Source of the DNA: Methylobacterium sp. J-067
GTDB lineage: Bacteria; Pseudomonadota; Alphaproteobacteria; Rhizobiales; Beijerinckiaceae
DNA length: 33,240 bases
Direction: 5' to 3'
Assembly (NCBI RefSeq): GCF_022829465.1
Contig: NZ_JAKSXZ010000013.1
Coordinates: forward strand, 1 to 33,240
This document shows positions 17,430 through 27,080 of the stretch, in pieces. The translations under genes were made by a program, and so were the position numbers. The first letter of the stretch is position 1. Each line of letters begins with the position of its first letter. Below the pieces are notes generated by a model. The model was not told the origin of the DNA and did no database searches. It saw nothing but the letters and a program-made list of their open reading frames with translations.

Positions 17430-17572
17430 TAGCAAGCTGACGCGGGGGCGGGTCCGCGAATGGACCGTCGCACCTTGCCATCGGCCAGCGGGGATCGACA
17501 TGAGCCGGTGCTGCGGCCGGTTCACCGGACGCCTCCCCATCCGCGTCGACGCCTCGAAAGACCGCCGCCCTC

Positions 17573-20671
<3,099 letters not shown>

Positions 20672-21147
20672 GCGAGTCGGCAGTTTCTGCCGGTTCAGTG
20701 GGCGAAGCGCCTGCCGAAGCGGCATGATTCGACCGCGGACCCGGTCGTCCGGGGCTTATGCAAGCCAAAGATTCGCCTGTCCGGCCCCCCGCCGGGGGCT
20801 CGCGCCGCCCCCGGCGGGGGGCGGCACCCTTGCCGGTTCGTCCCGTCTCCGACCGGGACAACAGCTTGACCGTTCAACGATATTTTGCCGAACGGGCCGT
20901 CTTAGGCATGTGTTGCAACGCGGCAAAAATGCGGCTTTTGCGCAACGGTTTTCTCCAACCTGCCAAACCGGCAAGCATTGCTCTGTCTTTCCGAGGTCCT
21001 TTGTAGAATAGTCCGAGACGTTGAGACGGGGCGGCTCCGTGGGGGCGCTCGGCATTGAATCGGACGGCCACCGCAAAAGCGGATGTGACCGGCACGGTAA
21101 TGCCGAATGCGGGACGGAAGCCAGAGACCTTGGGAAGGACCGAAATA
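20672..21147. other. 476-base intergenic region, uvrA to channel-like gene
   Basis: No credible gene is present; the short open frames have random-looking products. Just after the uvrA stop is a small perfect hairpin (CGGCAG-TTT-CTGCCG, 20678-20692), then the strong 16-base inverted repeat described separately. From about 20860 the composition becomes AT-richer, as in promoter DNA. TTGACC occurs at 20866-20871 and TAGAAT at 21004-21009, but neither has a good partner hexamer at 16-18 bases, so I cannot fix the promoter of the downstream gene. Its transcript probably has a leader of 100 bases or more. Confidence 0.5.
20784..20822. terminator. perfect 16-bp GC inverted repeat downstream of uvrA
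   Basis: The arm at 20784-20799 (GCCCCCCGCCGGGGGC) is perfectly complementary to the arm at 20807-20822, with a 7-base loop. No T-run follows, so it is not a textbook intrinsic terminator, though in GC-rich genomes such hairpins often end transcripts or protect 3' ends. It lies 113 bases after the uvrA stop. Confidence 0.5.
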
Positions 21148-22143
21148 ATGATGAAGAACTGGCTCGCGGCCGGCGCGGTCGCGCTCTCGGTCGGAATGAC
21201 GTCGACTATCGCTCAAGCGCAAACCACGACTGTCCCGGGTGAGCAGGTCGGCCTTGCCGTCGGCGCGCCGCTCCCCGAGGGCATCTACGCCATCAACACC
21301 TTCACCTACCGCCGCACCGACGGCCGGAACGACGCCGATACGGCCGTCAACATCCCGGTCCTCGTGTGGTCGACCCCGCTGGTTCCGTTCGGCGGCCGCA
21401 TCGAGCTCCTCGTGGCTCCCCCGACCGTGTTCGCCTTCACCCGCAACCCGGCTGGCCAGGCCAACAAGGACATCTCGATCAACGTCGGTACGTTCATCGG
21501 CGGCATCTGGGCGTTCGACCTCGGCGGCAACTTCGGCGTCAGCTTGCTCGGCGGTGTCTACCTGAACGAGCTCGACGGTGACCGTGGCTCGCTCTACGCT
21601 GGCCAGTTCAACGCTGCCGGCCGTCCGATCGGCACCCCGATCCTGCCGCAGCTCTCCTCCAACACCTACCGCTTCGGCGTCGCCGGCAGCTACACGGGTG
21701 ACGGCTGGAACATCACCGCCAACCTGACGGCCAACATCTACGACTCCCCCGGCCGCTTTGGTGGTCCGGTCGGCGCCGCCATCGGCCCGATCCGCCTCTC
21801 GGACGCCCTGAACTTCGACCTCACGGCCACGAAGACCTTCGGCAACTTCGAGATCGGCGCCGTCGGCTACGGCACCTACAACTTCGACATCAGCCAGTTC
21901 AGCGCGGCTGTCGGCAACCGGGGCCGCTTCGCCCTCGGCGGTCTCGTCGGCTACGACTTCAAGGTGTTCAAGGTCCAGGCCTACGTCGCCCGCGACGTCG
22001 TGACCGGTGCCCAGATCGCGGCGACCGCCTTCCGCGGCGCCCGCTCCGACTACTCGACCGACGGCTGGATCCGCTTCATCATCCCGCTGTACAGCCCGGC
22101 CGCCGCCTCGCCGGTCCCGGCCCCGCTGGTTCGCAAGTACTGA
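21148..22143 (+). CDS. outer-membrane channel-like protein (phenol meta-pathway/SphA-type transporter family)
   Basis: The 331-residue secreted protein has a signal peptide (MMKNWLAAGAVALSVG... to about residue 25, IAQAQ). Its mature part is made of alternating amphipathic strands (INVGTFIGGIWAFDLGG, FGVSLLGGVYLNEL, FEIGAVGYGTYNFDIS). It resembles the 'MetA-pathway of phenol degradation' outer-membrane family often annotated simply as transporter, so it is probably a beta-barrel channel for a hydrophobic solute. The ligand is unknown, and no catabolic genes lie nearby. GGAAGGAC (21133-21140) precedes two adjacent ATG codons, either of which could start; I chose the first. Codon choice is very restricted (AAC, ATC, CTC, GGT/GGC), which suggests high expression, in agreement with the two strong hairpins behind the stop. 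Confidence 0.75.
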   Translation: MMKNWLAAGAVALSVGMTSTIAQAQTTTVPGEQVGLAVGAPLPEGIYAINTFTYRRTDGRNDADTAVNIPVLVWSTPLVPFGGRIELLVAPPTVFAFTRNPAGQANKDISINVGTFIGGIWAFDLGGNFGVSLLGGVYLNELDGDRGSLYAGQFNAAGRPIGTPILPQLSSNTYRFGVAGSYTGDGWNITANLTANIYDSPGRFGGPVGAAIGPIRLSDALNFDLTATKTFGNFEIGAVGYGTYNFDISQFSAAVGNRGRFALGGLVGYDFKVFKVQAYVARDVVTGAQIAATAFRGARSDYSTDGWIRFIIPLYSPAAASPVPAPLVRKY

Positions 22144-22153
22144 GAACGGCCTC

Positions 22154-22180
22154 GGATGCGGCGCCCCAGGCGCCGCATCC
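22154..22180 (+). terminator. perfect hairpin directly after the channel-like gene
   Basis: GGATGCGGCGCC at 22154-22165 pairs perfectly with 22169-22180 (12 bp, 3-base minimal loop), 10 bases after the stop codon. It is C-rich rather than T-rich afterwards. It is the first of two tandem hairpins and probably serves in 3'-end formation or mRNA protection. Confidence 0.6.
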
Positions 22181-22193
22181 CCCGCGCTCGCCG

Positions 22194-22222
22194 ACGCCCG
22201 GTCTCCCCTGGAGGCCGGGCGT
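22194..22222 (+). terminator. second tandem hairpin, probable terminator
   Basis: ACGCCCGGTCTCC (22194-22206) pairs with 22210-22222 over 13 positions including one G-U pair. The T-containing stretch TCGTCGTT follows. Together with the hairpin at 22154 it forms a double terminator behind a gene with highly biased codons. Confidence 0.65.
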
Positions 22223-22360
22223 TCGTCGTTCGGGCAACCCGGCCCCGCCGCCGCACCGGGTGTCGGGCGGGCTCGGGTCGCCTACTTACGTCAAACTGAC
22301 GATTCACGCGGACGGCCGATGAGGCGTCCGCAGGTTGTGCGAGGCCAAGGGGCGCCGACC

Positions 22361-23329
22361 ATGCAGGGCGAACGCAAGATCCCGGTTCAGGTCCAGCCGA
22401 AGGCCGCCGATTACAGCTACGACCTCGACCGGGCGATCGGCGCGGTGGTCTCGCTGTCGAGCCGCGTGCCGGAAGACGGGTTCACGGCGGAAACCCTCGG
22501 CACCGAACGAGCCGGCAACGCGGTGGTGATCGGCGAGGACGGGCTCGTCCTCACCGTCGGCTACCTCGTCATGGAGGCCGAGAGCGTCTGGCTGACGACC
22601 CGCGAGGGCCGCTCCGTGCCGGGCCACGTCCTCGGCTTCGATGCCGCCACCGGGTTCGGCCTCGTCCAGGCCCTGGGCGATCTCGGCACGTCCTCCCTGC
22701 GGCTCGGCCGCTCCTCGTCCCTCAAGATCGGGGACAAGGCGGTGCTGGCGGGGGGCGGGGGGCGCTCCCATTGCGTCGCCGTGGAGGTGATCGCCCGGCA
22801 GGAATTCGCGGGCTACTGGGAATACGTCCTCGACGAGGCGCTGTTCACCGCGCCCTCGCACCCCCATTGGGGCGGCACGGCGCTGATCGGGCCGAAGGGC
22901 GACCTCCTCGGCATCGGCTCCCTGCAATTGCAGCAGGGGGGCAGCGCGGCGGGCCGCGCGATCAACATGGTCGTGCCCATCGACCTGCTGCCGCCGATCC
23001 TCGACGATCTGCGCATGCGCGGCCGGGCCGACCAGGCCCCCCGCCCCTGGCTCGGCATCTACGCCACGGAGAGCGAGGAGGGCATCGTCATCATGGGCCT
23101 CGCCGACGGAGGCCCCGCCGAGGGCGCGGGCCTACAGGGCGGCGACGTGATCGCGGCGGTGGCGGGCGAACCGATCGCGGACCTCGCGGCCATGTTCCGC
23201 TCGATCTGGGCGCTGGGGACGGCCGGGGCGCGCATCCCGCTGACGATCCGGCGGGACGGGCGGACGCTGCTGCTCACCATCGTGTCCGGGGATCGCCACG
23301 CCTTCCTGCGGACGCCCTCGGTCCATTGA
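22361..23329 (+). CDS. HtrA/S1C-like protein with PDZ domain, catalytic triad lost (pseudoprotease)
   Basis: The 322-residue protein has a trypsin-like fold of HtrA type followed by a PDZ domain (about 230-312, from PRPWLGIYATESEEGIVI to the C-terminus). Aligned by eye with DegP-type motifs, the His position (TNAHVV) reads TVGYLV with Tyr68. The Asp position (TDLAVL) reads TGFGLV with Gly98, and the Ser position (GNSGG) reads PHWGG with Trp170. All three catalytic residues are therefore absent. No signal peptide is seen, so it is probably cytoplasmic, unlike true HtrA. ATG at 22361 is preceded by AAGGGG (22347-22352); the in-frame ATG at 22319 lacks a ribosome site. A role as a non-proteolytic PDZ scaffold or regulator is inference. 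A complete DegP-type enzyme is encoded at 27081-28523 for comparison. Confidence 0.82.
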   Translation: MQGERKIPVQVQPKAADYSYDLDRAIGAVVSLSSRVPEDGFTAETLGTERAGNAVVIGEDGLVLTVGYLVMEAESVWLTTREGRSVPGHVLGFDAATGFGLVQALGDLGTSSLRLGRSSSLKIGDKAVLAGGGGRSHCVAVEVIARQEFAGYWEYVLDEALFTAPSHPHWGGTALIGPKGDLLGIGSLQLQQGGSAAGRAINMVVPIDLLPPILDDLRMRGRADQAPRPWLGIYATESEEGIVIMGLADGGPAEGAGLQGGDVIAAVAGEPIADLAAMFRSIWALGTAGARIPLTIRRDGRTLLLTIVSGDRHAFLRTPSVH

Positions 23330-23429
23330 AGGCGCCACAACGCTGCCGCGAAAACGCCTAGACCCTGCACGTTCCACAACCGTAATCTCAGGGCCCGTTC
23401 AGGTCGCCGGGACGATTCTCCCTCTCGAA

Positions 23430-23447
23430 CCGGCGCCCGGGCGCCGG
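23430..23447. repeat. 18-base perfect palindrome in the leader of the small secreted protein
   Basis: CCGGCGCCCGGGCGCCGG reads the same on both strands and lies 20 bases before the next ATG, just ahead of its ribosome site (GGAGA, 23456-23460). It may fold as a hairpin in the mRNA leader or close off the transcript of the gene before it; no T-run follows. Confidence 0.45.
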
Positions 23448-23467
23448 GAGACGATGGAGATCATCTC

Positions 23468-23749
23468 ATGGCAATCGTGAGCACCCTTCGCGGAAAGGCT
23501 CTCGTCAAGCCGGCCCTGCTCGCCGCCGCGCTGGTGGCTGGCGGGCTCGGCCTCGCGGATTCGGCGCAAGCCGCCGGCGGCTGCGGCCCCGGCTTCCACC
23601 CGAACCCCTGGGGCGTCTGCCGCCCGAACTACGGCTACGGCCCCCGCCCCTATTGGCGGCGCCCGGTGCCGGTCTACGGCTACGGCTATGCCCGCCCCCG
23701 GCCGATCTACCGGCCCTACGGCTATTACGGCCCCCGCCCGTTCTACTAG
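23468..23749 (+). CDS. small secreted Gly/Tyr/Pro-rich protein, GCG...CRPN type
   Basis: The 93-residue product has a signal peptide (to about residue 36, ADSAQA). The motif GCGPGFHPNPWGVCRPN follows, matching the GCG_CRPN prefix seen in small alphaproteobacterial exported proteins. The tail is repetitive YGYGPRPYWRRPVPVYGYGY and is rich in Tyr, Pro, Arg and Gly. The two Cys of the motif may form a disulfide. The function of this family is unknown to me; envelope or extracellular structural roles are plausible. GGAGA lies 7 bases before the ATG. It is bracketed by a palindrome upstream and a terminator hairpin downstream, so it is probably a single-gene unit. Confidence 0.8.
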   Translation: MAIVSTLRGKALVKPALLAAALVAGGLGLADSAQAAGGCGPGFHPNPWGVCRPNYGYGPRPYWRRPVPVYGYGYARPRPIYRPYGYYGPRPFY

Positions 23750-23772
23750 GCCGTTTCGCAACCGCGAATTGA

Positions 23773-23803
23773 GAGGGCGTCCCGCCGGCCGGCGGGGCGC
23801 CTC
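23773..23803 (+). terminator. hairpin terminator after the GCG/CRPN gene
   Basis: The core CCCGCCGGCCGGCGGG (23781-23796) is a perfect palindrome, extended by GAGGGCG on the left and CGCCTC on the right, followed by CTTG. It lies 24 bases after the stop at 23749. Stability is high but the T-tract is minimal. Confidence 0.6.
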
Positions 23804-23916
23804 TTGCGCGTCCGGCCCCCATCGATGCATGCGCCTACAGAATGACCACGGGGTAAGGTTGCCCGAGTCTTAAGCTGGCTATGACTTTCGTGCAGGGCAG
23901 GTGCTTGGCCTTAGCT

Positions 23917-23945
23917 CTGACGCTGCGCCGCAACCGGTCTATATG
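23917..23945 (+). promoter_or_regulatory. promoter of the DUF1127 transcript
   Basis: CTGACG (23917-23922), a 17-base spacer and TATATG (23940-23945) form a good sigma-70-like promoter. Transcription would begin near 23952, giving a leader of about 67 bases that consists almost wholly of the hairpin at 23963-23998. The -10 also reads CTATAT, which resembles alphaproteobacterial RpoH -10 elements, but no CTTG -35 sits at the right distance. Confidence 0.55.
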
Positions 23946-23962
23946 TGCGATGCATCAACAAC

Positions 23963-23998
23963 AGGCAGCGGTGCCCCTCCTTTCAGCACCGCCTGCCT
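23963..23998 (+). ncRNA. leader hairpin with anti-Shine-Dalgarno loop upstream of DUF1127 gene
   Basis: AGGCAGCGGTGC (23963-23974) pairs with 23986-23998 over 12 bp with one bulged C (23992), leaving an 11-base loop that contains CCTCCTTTC (23976-23984). That is the same as the 3' end of alphaproteobacterial 16S rRNA (the anti-Shine-Dalgarno). In Rhodobacter, DUF1127 gene ccaF1 is co-transcribed with CcsR small RNAs whose loops carry CCUCCUCCC ('cuckoo' family). The shared gene family and loop type suggest a related regulatory RNA, here placed before rather than after the gene. Whether it is processed into a free RNA is unknown. Confidence 0.55.
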
Positions 23999-24018
23999 CA
24001 TGAGAGGCCAAGAGTTCC

Positions 24019-24165
24019 ATGTCTGCCGCCCGCAGCGTTCTGTCCCGTGTCCGCGCCTACCTCCGCTATCGCGATACGGTGTCCCAGCTTTCGCGCCTGT
24101 CGGATCGCGATCTTGCCGATCTCGGCATCAACCGCACCGACATCCCGGGCATCGCGCGCGCCTGA
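24019..24165 (+). CDS. DUF1127 small protein
   Basis: The product is 48 residues with the DUF1127 pattern: basic N-terminal helix (SVLSRVRAYLRYRDTV), then LSRLSDRDLADLGINRTDI and a short end PGIARA. Small arginine-rich DUF1127 proteins in alphaproteobacteria have been linked to RNA turnover, phosphate and carbon metabolism, and stress responses (for example CcaF1 in Rhodobacter, which affects RNA maturation). GAGAGG (24002-24007) or AAGAG (24010-24014) may serve as ribosome site. It is preceded by its own promoter and the anti-Shine-Dalgarno hairpin, and followed by a hairpin with T-run, so it forms a compact independent unit. Confidence 0.9.
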   Translation: MSAARSVLSRVRAYLRYRDTVSQLSRLSDRDLADLGINRTDIPGIARA

Positions 24166-24197
24166 TCTCACGGGGCTCACGCCCGACTGACGATTGA

Positions 24198-24241
24198 AGG
24201 GCCGTCCCCCGTTGATCCGGGTGGCGGCCCTCCGTTATTTT
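24198..24241 (+). terminator. intrinsic terminator after DUF1127 gene, abutting trmFO
   Basis: AGGGCCG (24198-24204) pairs with CGGCCCT (24225-24231), with further imperfect pairing inside, and is followed by TTATTTT (24235-24241). This is the best hairpin-plus-T-run in the window. The same T-rich stretch can be read as the -10 of a promoter for trmFO (TTGATC at 24212-24217, 18-base spacer, TATTTT at 24236-24241). Confidence 0.7.
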
Positions 24242-24246
24242 CAGGC

Positions 24247-25662
24247 ATGACGCACACCATTCACATCGTCGGCGGCGGTCTCGCCGGATCCGAAGCCGCC
24301 TGGCAGGTCGCCGAAGCCGGCCACCACGCCGTGATCCACGAGATGCGCCCCGTGCGCCGCACCGAGGCGCATCACGGCGAGGGGCTGGCGGAACTCGTCT
24401 GCTCCAACTCCTTCCGGTCGGACGACGCCAACGGCAACGCCGTCGGGCTTCTCCACCAGGAGATGCGCAGTCTCGGCTCGCTGATCATGCGCGCTGCCGA
24501 TGCGCATCAGGTGCCGGCGGGCGGGGCGCTCGCCGTGGACCGCGAGGGTTTCTCCGCCGCCGTGACGGCCACCCTCGAAGGGCATCCTAACGTCACCGTC
24601 GTGCGGGAGGAGGTCGCCGGGCTTCCGCCCGAGGAATGGGGGCCGTGCATCGTCGCGACGGGCCCCCTCACCGCCCCCGATCTCGCCGAGGGCATCCGCG
24701 CCCTCACCGGCGCCGAGTCGCTCGCCTTCTTCGACGCCATCGCGCCCATCGTCCATCGCGAGTCCATCGACATGGACGTGGCGTGGTTCCAGTCGCGCTA
24801 CGATAAGCCGGGGCCGGGCGGCACCGGGGCCGACTACCTCAACTGCCCGATGGACCGGGAGCAGTACGATGCCTTCATCGCGGCTCTGATCGGCGGCGAA
24901 AAGATCGGCTTCAAGCAATGGGAGGGCACGCCCTATTTCGACGGGTGCCTGCCCATCGAGGTCATGGCCGAGCGCGGCCCCGAGACCCTGCGCCACGGGC
25001 CGATGAAGCCGGTCGGCCTCACCAATCCCCGCGCCCCGGACCGGAAGCCCTGCGCCATCGTCCAGCTCCGGCAGGACAACGCCCTGGGCACCCTCTACAA
25101 CATGGTCGGCTTCCAGACGAAGCTCACCTATTCCGAGCAGGTGCGGATTTTCCGCACAATCCCCGGCCTGCAGAACGCGGAGTTCGCCCGGCTCGGCGGC
25201 CTGCACCGGAACACCTATCTCGACAGCCCGCGCCTGCTGGACGCGACCCTGCGCCTGAAGGCGCGGCCCGCCCTGCGGTTCGCCGGGCAGATCACCGGCT
25301 GCGAGGGCTATGTGGAGAGCGCCGCCGTGGGCCTCATGGCCGGGCGCTTCGCGGTGGCCGAGGCGGCGAGCGCGCCGCTCGCGCCCCTGCCCCAGACGAC
25401 GGCGCTCGGCGCCCTCATCGCCCACATCACCGGCGGGCATGTCTCGGCCGAGGAAGGGAGCGGCCCGCGCTCGTTCCAGCCGATGAATGTCAATTTCGGG
25501 CTGTTCCCGCCGCTGGAGCGGATGCCGCGCGGAGAGGCTGGGCGCCGCCTGCGCGGGCCGGAGAAAGCCGCCCTGAAGAAGCGCGCCCTGACCGACCGGG
25601 CGCGGGACGACCTTGCCGCCTGGATGGCCGGCGGTCAGCCGGTCCAGGCGGCGGCGGAATAG
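24247..25662 (+). CDS. trmFO: methylenetetrahydrofolate-tRNA-(uracil-5-)-methyltransferase TrmFO
   Basis: This folate- and FAD-dependent enzyme makes 5-methyluridine at position 54 of tRNAs. The 471 residues begin [20 protein letters not shown], the family's GxGxxG FAD motif. VCSNSFRSD contains Cys52, and YFDGCLPIE contains Cys234, the two positions corresponding to the catalytically important cysteines of Bacillus Trm[14 protein letters not shown] is the conserved C-terminal FAD-contact motif. The ATG at 24247 gives exactly the family N-terminus, yet no ribosome site fits (only AGG directly before it), and the terminator T-run ends 5 bases upstream. Translation may therefore be leaderless. 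It converges with rarA across 28 bases. Confidence 0.95.
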   Translation: MTHTIHIVGGGLAGSEAAWQVAEAGHHAVIHEMRPVRRTEAHHGEGLAELVCSNSFRSDDANGNAVGLLHQEMRSLGSLIMRAADAHQVPAGGALAVDREGFSAAVTATLEGHPNVTVVREEVAGLPPEEWGPCIVATGPLTAPDLAEGIRALTGAESLAFFDAIAPIVHRESIDMDVAWFQSRYDKPGPGGTGADYLNCPMDREQYDAFIAALIGGEKIGFKQWEGTPYFDGCLPIEVMAERGPETLRHGPMKPVGLTNPRAPDRKPCAIVQLRQDNALGTLYNMVGFQTKLTYSEQVRIFRTIPGLQNAEFARLGGLHRNTYLDSPRLLDATLRLKARPALRFAGQITGCEGYVESAAVGLMAGRFAVAEAASAPLAPLPQTTALGALIAHITGGHVSAEEGSGPRSFQPMNVNFGLFPPLERMPRGEAGRRLRGPEKAALKKRALTDRARDDLAAWMAGGQPVQAAAE

Positions 25663-25690
25663 CGGCGGGGTTTCGCCCGGCGCCCGACCC

Positions 25691-27028
25691 TTACCCCTCC
25701 TCGCGCCGCGCCTGCCGCATCTCCTCCCAGCGGGCGAGGCGGTCGGCGAGGCGGGTCTCGTAGCCCCGGTCGGTCGGCTCGTAGAGATGCTGCCGGCCCA
25801 AAGCCTCGGGCCAGTAATCCTGGCCGGAGAAGGCGTCGGGCTCGTCGTGGTCGTAGCGGTAGCCCTCGCCGTAGCCGACCTTCCGCATCAGCTTGGTCGG
25901 CGCGTTGAGGATCACCCGCGGCGGGGGCAGGGAACCCGCCTCCTTGGCGAGGCGCGTCGCGGCCTTGTAGGCGGTGTAGACCGCGTTCGATTTCGGCGCG
26001 CAGGCGAGGTAGATCGCGACCTGCGCGAGCGCCAGCTCGCCCTCCGGGCTGCCGAGGAAGTCGAACGCATCCTTGGCCGCGTTGGCGATCACCAGCGCCT
26101 GCGGGTCGGCGAGCCCGATATCCTCCACCGCCATGCGCACGAGGCGCCGGGCGATGAACAGCCGGTCCTCTCCGGCATCGAGCATCCGGCACAGGTAGTA
26201 GAGCGCCGCATCCGGATCCGAGCCGCGCACCGTCTTATGGAGCGCGGAGATCAGGTTGTAGTGCCCCTCCTGCGCCTTGTCGTAGACGGGGGCGCGGCGT
26301 TGCACGATCCGTTGCAAGGCGTCCGCGTCGAAGGTCTCGCCCGGCGCCGCCGAGCGCCAGACCTCCTCGGCCAACGTCAGCGCCGCGCGCCCGTCGCCAT
26401 CGGCCATGCGGACGAGAACCCCCCGCGCCTCCTCGGTCAGCGGCAGCGCCTGCCCGGTCAGATCCTCGGCCCGCGCCAGCAGGCGGGCGATGGCTCCCGG
26501 ATCGAGGGCGCGGAACAGCAGGACGCGGGCGCGGGACAGAAGCGCCGCGCTCAATTCGAAGGAGGGGTTCTCGGTGGTGGCGCCGATCAGCGTCACGGTG
26601 CCGTCCTCCATCACCGGCAGGAAGGCATCGAGCTGGGCGCGGTTGAAGCGGTGGATTTCGTCCACGAAGAGCAGGGTCGCCTGCCCCTGCGCCCGACGCT
26701 TGCGGGCGGCCTCGAACACCTTGCGCAGATCCGGCACGCCCGAGAAGATCGCCGAGATCTGCTCGAAATGCAGGTCCGTCGCGGAGGCGAGGAGCCGCGC
26801 CACCGTGGTCTTGCCGGTGCCCGGCGGTCCCCAGAAGATCAGCGAGCCGAGGTTGCGCCCGCGCAGCAGGCGGGTGAGCGCGCCGCCCTCCCCGGTCAGG
26901 TGCTCCTGGCCGACCACCTCGTCGAGGGAGCGCGGCCGCAGCCTGTCGGCCAGGGGGCGGTTGACGCCGCTCTCCGGTGCGGCTTCGGGCGGCGGGGCGG
27001 GCTTTGACGATCCGAACAGATCTGACAT
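25691..27028 (-). CDS. rarA: replication-associated recombination protein A (AAA+ ATPase)
   Basis: RarA/MgsA is a clamp-loader-like AAA+ ATPase acting at stalled replication forks. Its 445 residues include the N-terminal RPRSLDEVVGQEHL, Walker A GPPGTGKTT (67-75), Walker B LLFVDEIHRFN (Asp123, Glu124) and sensor 1 GATTENPSF. The C-terminal oligomerisation domain has the family motifs SALHKTVRGSDPDAALYYL and APKSNAVYTAYKAA. The N-terminal MSDLFGSS stretch is probably an SSB- or clamp-contact peptide, judged by likeness to relatives. degP lies 52 bases upstream on the same strand, so the two may share a transcript; a GC hairpin can form in the gap. Confidence 0.95.
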   Translation of the reverse strand: MSDLFGSSKPAPPPEAAPESGVNRPLADRLRPRSLDEVVGQEHLTGEGGALTRLLRGRNLGSLIFWGPPGTGKTTVARLLASATDLHFEQISAIFSGVPDLRKVFEAARKRRAQGQATLLFVDEIHRFNRAQLDAFLPVMEDGTVTLIGATTENPSFELSAALLSRARVLLFRALDPGAIARLLARAEDLTGQALPLTEEARGVLVRMADGDGRAALTLAEEVWRSAAPGETFDADALQRIVQRRAPVYDKAQEGHYNLISALHKTVRGSDPDAALYYLCRMLDAGEDRLFIARRLVRMAVEDIGLADPQALVIANAAKDAFDFLGSPEGELALAQVAIYLACAPKSNAVYTAYKAATRLAKEAGSLPPPRVILNAPTKLMRKVGYGEGYRYDHDEPDAFSGQDYWPEALGRQHLYEPTDRGYETRLADRLARWEEMRQARREEG

Positions 27029-27080
27029 CCCGGCATGAACACCGCCCGCCCCGGCCGATGCAAGCGCCGCGGGCGGGTCC

